From Candidatus Gastranaerophilales bacterium (lineage in GTDB: Bacteria; Cyanobacteriota; Vampirovibrionia; Gastranaerophilales; Gastranaerophilaceae): a DNA stretch of 17,744 nt. This document shows positions 14,761 through 17,744 of this stretch, in pieces. Every line of letters begins with the position of its first letter. Positions within the stretch are counted from its first letter, which is position 1. The position numbers were made by a program, and so were the translations under genes. Location: assembly GCA_910587175.1 (NCBI GenBank), contig CAJULH010000041.1, positions 1 to 17,744 on the forward strand, written 5' to 3'. Under the pieces are notes generated by a model. It saw only the letters and a list, made by a program, of their open reading frames with translations. It made no database searches and was not told where the DNA came from.

Positions 14761-15707
14761 TTTTCAACTTTATTATTTTTTGGCTCTTTAAAGAGTGCAA
14801 GAGCAACGGCAGTCAATATTACAGCACCAGTAAAAACTTCCGGTGGAAAGGCAAAAAGAAGTTTTTTATCTAATATCAAAGGAATCAAAAGAATTGCCCC
14901 CGCAGGGGGAAAATATATCCTGACTCTGTTTAACACAAAAAATAAAATAATACAGGCAAAAACGACAACCCAAAAAAGAGGTAAACCTAAATATATTTCT
15001 AAAAGATACCTTAAAAGACACCCGGTAAAAGCACTAAAAGTCATAAGAAAAACAATATAATAAGGCTTTTTTCTTGCGGGACTATTTGAATTGGATAATT
15101 CCGTAAACATAACAATAAGAGGCGGGGCTAAAAAGTATATTTGATGACTATTAAATGGAACCAAAGCAATAATTGCAAAAACCAAAAGAAGTTTTGACCA
15201 TTTTATAATTTGTTTCTTTGTATCAAATTTACAAGGAATAAAATTATTAACAGGACGCATATGAAGTTTTTCCATAAGCCACTGGGCAATTATTATAATA
15301 AGTGCCATAAAGGCAACAGAAAGAGGGTATATCCAACTTTTTGTGCCAAGATAAACAGGAAGAATGCATGCTGAAATTATCGGTATAAAATTTGTTTTAA
15401 AAATAGTTAAAACAAAGCCGGTAAAGGCAAAACAAAAACATACCTGAAATATCAAAGGAAGAGATATAAATCTTACAACCAAAACACCGAACAGGGCGGC
15501 GGCAGACATAAGAAAAAATATTCTTCTTTTATTTGTTTTCCAAGGCTGCTGTTCTGAAACCCAGGCGCCAATAGTTAAAGCACAAATTTCAGGAAAGATT
15601 ATTTCTTTTTCACCACTGAGTTCTGCTATAAAAACCATAACAAATGCCATAAGTATTCCAAACAAACAGCGTTCTATTCTTATTCTTTTTAAAACTTCAA
15701 TATTCAT
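14757..15707 (-). CDS. HPP-like integral membrane protein with internal duplication
   Basis: A 316-residue protein with about eight to ten hydrophobic segments. FPPAGAILLIPLIL (266-279) resembles the HPPAGA signature of the HPP membrane family, some members of which are reported nitrite transporters in chloroplasts and cyanobacteria. LAPPLIVMFTEL (193-204) also fits. The two halves look duplicated: P55, I63, F65, L66, M67, A71, G74 and L76 match P210, I218, F220, L221, M222, A226, G229 and L231 at offset 155, and NFIPIISACILPVYL (106-120) matches YFPPAGAILLIPLIL (265-279). The substrate is unknown. No Shine-Dalgarno precedes the ATG; an extended -10-like TGATATCTT ends 6 bases before it, so leaderless initiation is conceivable. 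The stop codon overlaps that of the convergent AsmA-like gene. Confidence 0.65.
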   Translation of the reverse strand: MNIEVLKRIRIERCLFGILMAFVMVFIAELSGEKEIIFPEICALTIGAWVSEQQPWKTNKRRIFFLMSAAALFGVLVVRFISLPLIFQVCFCFAFTGFVLTIFKTNFIPIISACILPVYLGTKSWIYPLSVAFMALIIIIAQWLMEKLHMRPVNNFIPCKFDTKKQIIKWSKLLLVFAIIALVPFNSHQIYFLAPPLIVMFTELSNSNSPARKKPYYIVFLMTFSAFTGCLLRYLLEIYLGLPLFWVVVFACIILFFVLNRVRIYFPPAGAILLIPLILDKKLLFAFPPEVFTGAVILTAVALALFKEPKNNKVEN

Positions 15708-15855
15708 ATGTATAAGATATCACAACAGGCAAGTTTTTATGAGAGCAATTATAGAATTACTTCCCTGAACAACATTCAATATATCAAACAAAGTGGAACA
15801 CTGGCGGATTAAAACAGTTAATGCGACTTTTAAAGAAAAAATAGACAAAATAAAA

Positions 15856-15929
15856 TAGCAAGGGAGAGATTCGAACTCTCGACCTCACGGGTATGAGCCG
15901 TGCGCTCTCACCAGCTGAGCTACCTTGCC
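15856..15929 (-). tRNA. tRNA-Met (elongator type), anticodon CAU
   Basis: On the minus strand the acceptor arm GGCAAGG pairs with CCTTGCT (first pair G-U), and the D arm is GCTC/GAGC. The anticodon stem CACGG/CCGTG encloses loop CTCATAC with CAT at 34-36, and the T arm around TTCGAAT is intact. Discriminator is A and no CCA is encoded. CAU could also mean initiator tRNA or tRNA-Ile2. The G1-U72 pair and anticodon-stem sequence resemble the elongator Met tRNA of Bacillus subtilis as I remember it, and the stem lacks the three G-C pairs of initiators. Confidence 0.9.
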
Positions 15930-16110
15930 ATTTAGTTTCATAAAAATTATTCAATTTTCATTTTATTGCGACCAGCTGCCCGGAGAATTACTGCTCTCAT
16001 TGCTTTTTTCGTTCACAGCCTCACAAAAGTGAGTCAGCAGCCGTTAGTTTTAAATTTATTTCTTCTTGATTCAGTTCTATCAGAACACCTGATTATTATC
16101 CCAAGAATAT
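15930..16110. other. Intergenic stretch with local hairpins and raised G+C
   Basis: Between tRNA-Met and the hisB terminator the sequence is less A/T-rich than other gaps (about 15965-16045). It contains CTCAC/GTGAG around four bases (16020-16035), GTTCT/AGAAC around three (about 16074-16086), and distant GCTGC/GCAGC pairing. No open frame looks real. It may hold a small structured RNA, but I recognise none (6S, SRP and tmRNA signatures were looked for by eye and not found). Confidence 0.3.
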
Positions 16111-16144
16111 AAAAAAAATGCAAGAAGGTTTTACAAAACACCTT
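16111..16144 (-). terminator. Intrinsic terminator at the end of the his operon
   Basis: On the minus strand AAGGT (16140-16144) pairs with ACCTT (16125-16129), extended by a TTT/AAA pair inside. Six bases later comes a run of eight T (16111-16118). The hairpin overlaps the hisB stop codon (16131-16133). The stem is modest but the T tract is the best in the window. Confidence 0.5.
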
Positions 16145-16715
16145 TTGTAGAAGGAAATTCTCCAACAGATGCCTCGTCAATACTGCTTGCAGCACGAAGC
16201 GCGCGCGCAAAAGCTTTAAACGATGCTTCAATTATATGGTGCGTGTCATATCCGTCAATTTGCCTGATATGAAGAGTAATTCCGGCATTTTGCGCAAAAG
16301 TATTGTAAAAATGCGGTACTAAAACCGTCTCAAAATCAGAAGTTCTTTCATCCTTAAGAACAAAGCTGCACTTGCAATATGCACGCCCTGAAATATCAAG
16401 AGCACAATGACAAAGAGCATCATCCATAGGCAGAAATACGCTAGCATAACGAACAATCCCTCTTTTATCTCCAAGTGATTCTCTAAAAGCATTTCCAAGC
16501 ACAATCGCCACATCTTCCACTATATGATGAGGGTCAAAATCCAAAGATTTTGCACAAAGTTGAATATCAAACTTGCCATGGTAGCTTAATTGTTCAAGCA
16601 TGTGGTTAAAAAATTTTAAAGGTGTATCAATTTTGTTTTGACCAGAGCCTTTTAAATTAAATTTTAAAGAAATCTCTGTTTCTTTTGTATTTCTAGAAGT
16701 TTCAACTATTTGCAT
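16131..16715 (-). CDS. hisB: Imidazoleglycerol-phosphate dehydratase
   Basis: HisB dehydrates imidazole glycerol phosphate to imidazole acetol phosphate in histidine synthesis. At 194 residues this is the stand-alone dehydratase, without the HAD phosphatase that is fused to it in Escherichia coli. Family signatures are FFNHMLEQLSYHG near the N-terminus, the metal-binding stretch FDPHHIVEDVAIVLG (canonical D(D/N)HHTVED), the second half-repeat YDTHHIIEASFKAFARAL, and the C-terminal PSTKGVL. Both His-rich manganese motifs (HH...E) are intact. The start lies inside the end of the upstream hisC-HAD gene (10-base overlap), preceded by AAGGA with 9-base spacing, so translational coupling is likely. 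Its product is the substrate of the upstream enzyme's aminotransferase domain. Confidence 0.96.
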   Translation of the reverse strand: MQIVETSRNTKETEISLKFNLKGSGQNKIDTPLKFFNHMLEQLSYHGKFDIQLCAKSLDFDPHHIVEDVAIVLGNAFRESLGDKRGIVRYASVFLPMDDALCHCALDISGRAYCKCSFVLKDERTSDFETVLVPHFYNTFAQNAGITLHIRQIDGYDTHHIIEASFKAFARALRAASSIDEASVGEFPSTKGVL

Positions 16716-17697
16716 GACACATCTTCCTTAAAAAAATTGTAATTTAAAATCTTATTTGCATCATCTATAACATCATATGCACCGAAATTTATAAGGGTTT
16801 TTTTAGTTTCATCAATATTTACAGCATTTGGCGGAATAATACCATACACCTGCACATTGGCATCACATCCAGACTTCGCATCATCAGGCGTGTCACCAAA
16901 AAAGCATATGTTATTAAAATAGCAATGTTTTTTTATATTCAAAAGTCCATCCGGACAAGGTTTTGACCTACCATGAGGAACATCCTCCAGACAGACAAAA
17001 TACTGAAAATACCTATCAAGTCCATATTTTTTCAAAGAATAGAAAGCTTCTTCTTTTGGTCTGCCCGTAAAAACAGCCAAATCATATTTTTTTAAAAGCG
17101 CCTCAAAAAAATCTTGCTGCAAGACAAGTTTTTCGTTGTCAATCGCCCCTTTAGAACCTTCTTTAGCGGGATTATAAAAAATATCCTGAAATATTTCTAC
17201 AAGCTTTGAATAATCAGTATTTATTCCTTTTTTATCCAAAAGATATTTTGTTAAATCCCAGTCATTGCTAAGCCCGCCTCTGTTTTTAGCTTCCTGCATT
17301 TCAGATGCTTCGCAGGGGCATCCGGCAAAATATTCATAGGTTTTCTGGATAGCAAAACGATATGAATTTGAAACATCAAAAACAACGCCATCCAAATCAA
17401 ACACTAAAAGATTTCTTGGTTTTAGCGCATCAATAATTTTCTTTGCATCCAAAATACCCGGAATCCCTATTCGAAGGCAGCTCCTAAGAGAAGAAGATGA
17501 AAATTTTCTTGTTTTTATGCCGGCAGATAAAAGCTTTCTATAGACAAAATCCGCCTTGTCCTTAAAATCTGTCAAAATAAAATTTGCCTCAGATTCATAA
17601 GGCTCAAAACCGAGCTCTTTTAACTCTTTCATCAAATAAACTTTTGATTTTTGAACTTCATTTTGAACATATTCAAAATATTCAGGGTTTTCGAGAG
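16706..17697 (-). CDS. hisC: Histidinol-phosphate aminotransferase fused to HAD phosphatase (5' end missing)
   Basis: Only the C-terminal part is present; the upstream end is lost to adapter sequence, and the apparent N-terminal MVTGVQTCALPI is translated adapter. The first about 90 genuine residues are the small domain of a HisC-type fold-I aminotransferase: YESEANFILTDF, LSAGIKTRKF and LRSCLRIGIP with the substrate carboxylate-binding Arg. After KPRN a complete HAD phosphatase follows: motif I VFDLDGVVFDVS (nucleophile D113, D115, counting the adapter residues), motif II VFTGRP (T223), motif III Lys in SKPCPDG (K258), and motif IV GDTPDD (D281, D284). The stretch AKNRGGLSNDW matches the cyanobacterial HAD-IA clade I recall as TIGR01548. 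HisC yields histidinol phosphate, so the fused HAD is a good candidate for the missing histidinol phosphatase. This is inference; the HAD substrate is not proven by sequence. It overlaps hisB by 10 bases. Confidence 0.88.
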
Positions 17698-17744
17698 AGA
17701 TCGGAAGAGCACACGTCTGAACTCCAGTCACCATACGGAATCTC
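17698..17744. other. Illumina TruSeq-type adapter with index (artefact)
   Basis: Bases 17698-17731 match the standard read-1 3' adapter beginning AGATCGGAAGAGC. They are followed by an 8-base index CATACGGA (17732-17739) and ATCTC (17740-17744), the start of the adapter's constant tail. It is not part of the genome. The exact junction is ambiguous by a few bases because the genomic side ends in GAGAG. Confidence 0.98.

Noticed and set aside
16034..16231. 65-codon minus-strand frame overlapping the hisB end
   Set aside because: It is a shifted-frame shadow of hisB that also covers the terminator hairpin and T tract.
1..17744. CRISPR array, insertion sequence, prophage or toxin-antitoxin module
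   Set aside because: No regularly spaced repeats, transposase, integrase or toxin/antitoxin-like small gene pairs were seen on either strand.

Overview
The window is strongly A+T-rich bacterial DNA. My best guess at the source is a gut, non-photosynthetic relative of Cyanobacteria (Melainabacteria/Vampirovibrionia, Gastranaerophilales-like). This is inference from four things. The HisC-fused HAD phosphatase has the 'DxDGV-x-DVS-SYR ... NRGG-NDW' pattern I associate with cyanobacterial proteins. An AsmA-like protein implies a diderm envelope. HydG and a flavodiiron protein imply fermentative, anaerobic hydrogen metabolism with oxygen or NO defence. Several large orphan proteins carry N-terminal ...FG... 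leaders. The right-hand 47 bases are not biological: they are an Illumina TruSeq-type adapter with its index, so this is the untrimmed end of a draft contig.

Layout. Positions 1-407 hold no convincing gene but contain strong hairpins. Positions 408-3788 (-) encode a very large GT5-type glycogen/starch synthase-like protein with extra domains and a C-terminal membrane anchor. Positions 4077-5261 (-) encode a flavodiiron protein. A tRNA-Thr(CGU) (-) lies back to back with a long-leader trpD (+, 5762-6802). Then come a small DUF3147-like membrane protein (-), whose promoter carries a palindromic operator-like site, and hydG (-, 7297-8715), also with a palindrome over its promoter. Positions 8881-12008 hold two orphan genes (-): a 698-aa membrane-associated protein with two related domains, and a 310-aa soluble protein. 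An 866-aa AsmA-like envelope protein (+) starts at 12160 with a promoter so close that its mRNA is predicted to be leaderless. It ends in a 4-bp stop-codon overlap with a convergent HPP-like membrane protein (-). An elongator tRNA-Met (-) follows, and then a his operon fragment (-): hisC-HAD fusion (5' end truncated by the adapter) followed by hisB.

How the genes fit together. HisB makes imidazole-acetol phosphate, HisC makes histidinol phosphate, and the HAD domain fused to HisC could remove the phosphate, so three consecutive histidine steps sit on two overlapping genes. TrpD serves tryptophan synthesis. HydG builds CO/CN ligands for an [FeFe]-hydrogenase encoded elsewhere, and the flavodiiron protein could protect such oxygen-sensitive enzymes. 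The AsmA-like and HPP-like proteins are envelope components. The GT5 protein and the two orphans have no established partners here. The GT5 protein and the 310-aa orphan share an N-terminal leader pattern (M[KR]I..., polar stretch, then [IS][TS]... ending in FG near residue 45) that may mark a lineage-specific protein class. I see no insertion sequence, CRISPR array or phage gene.
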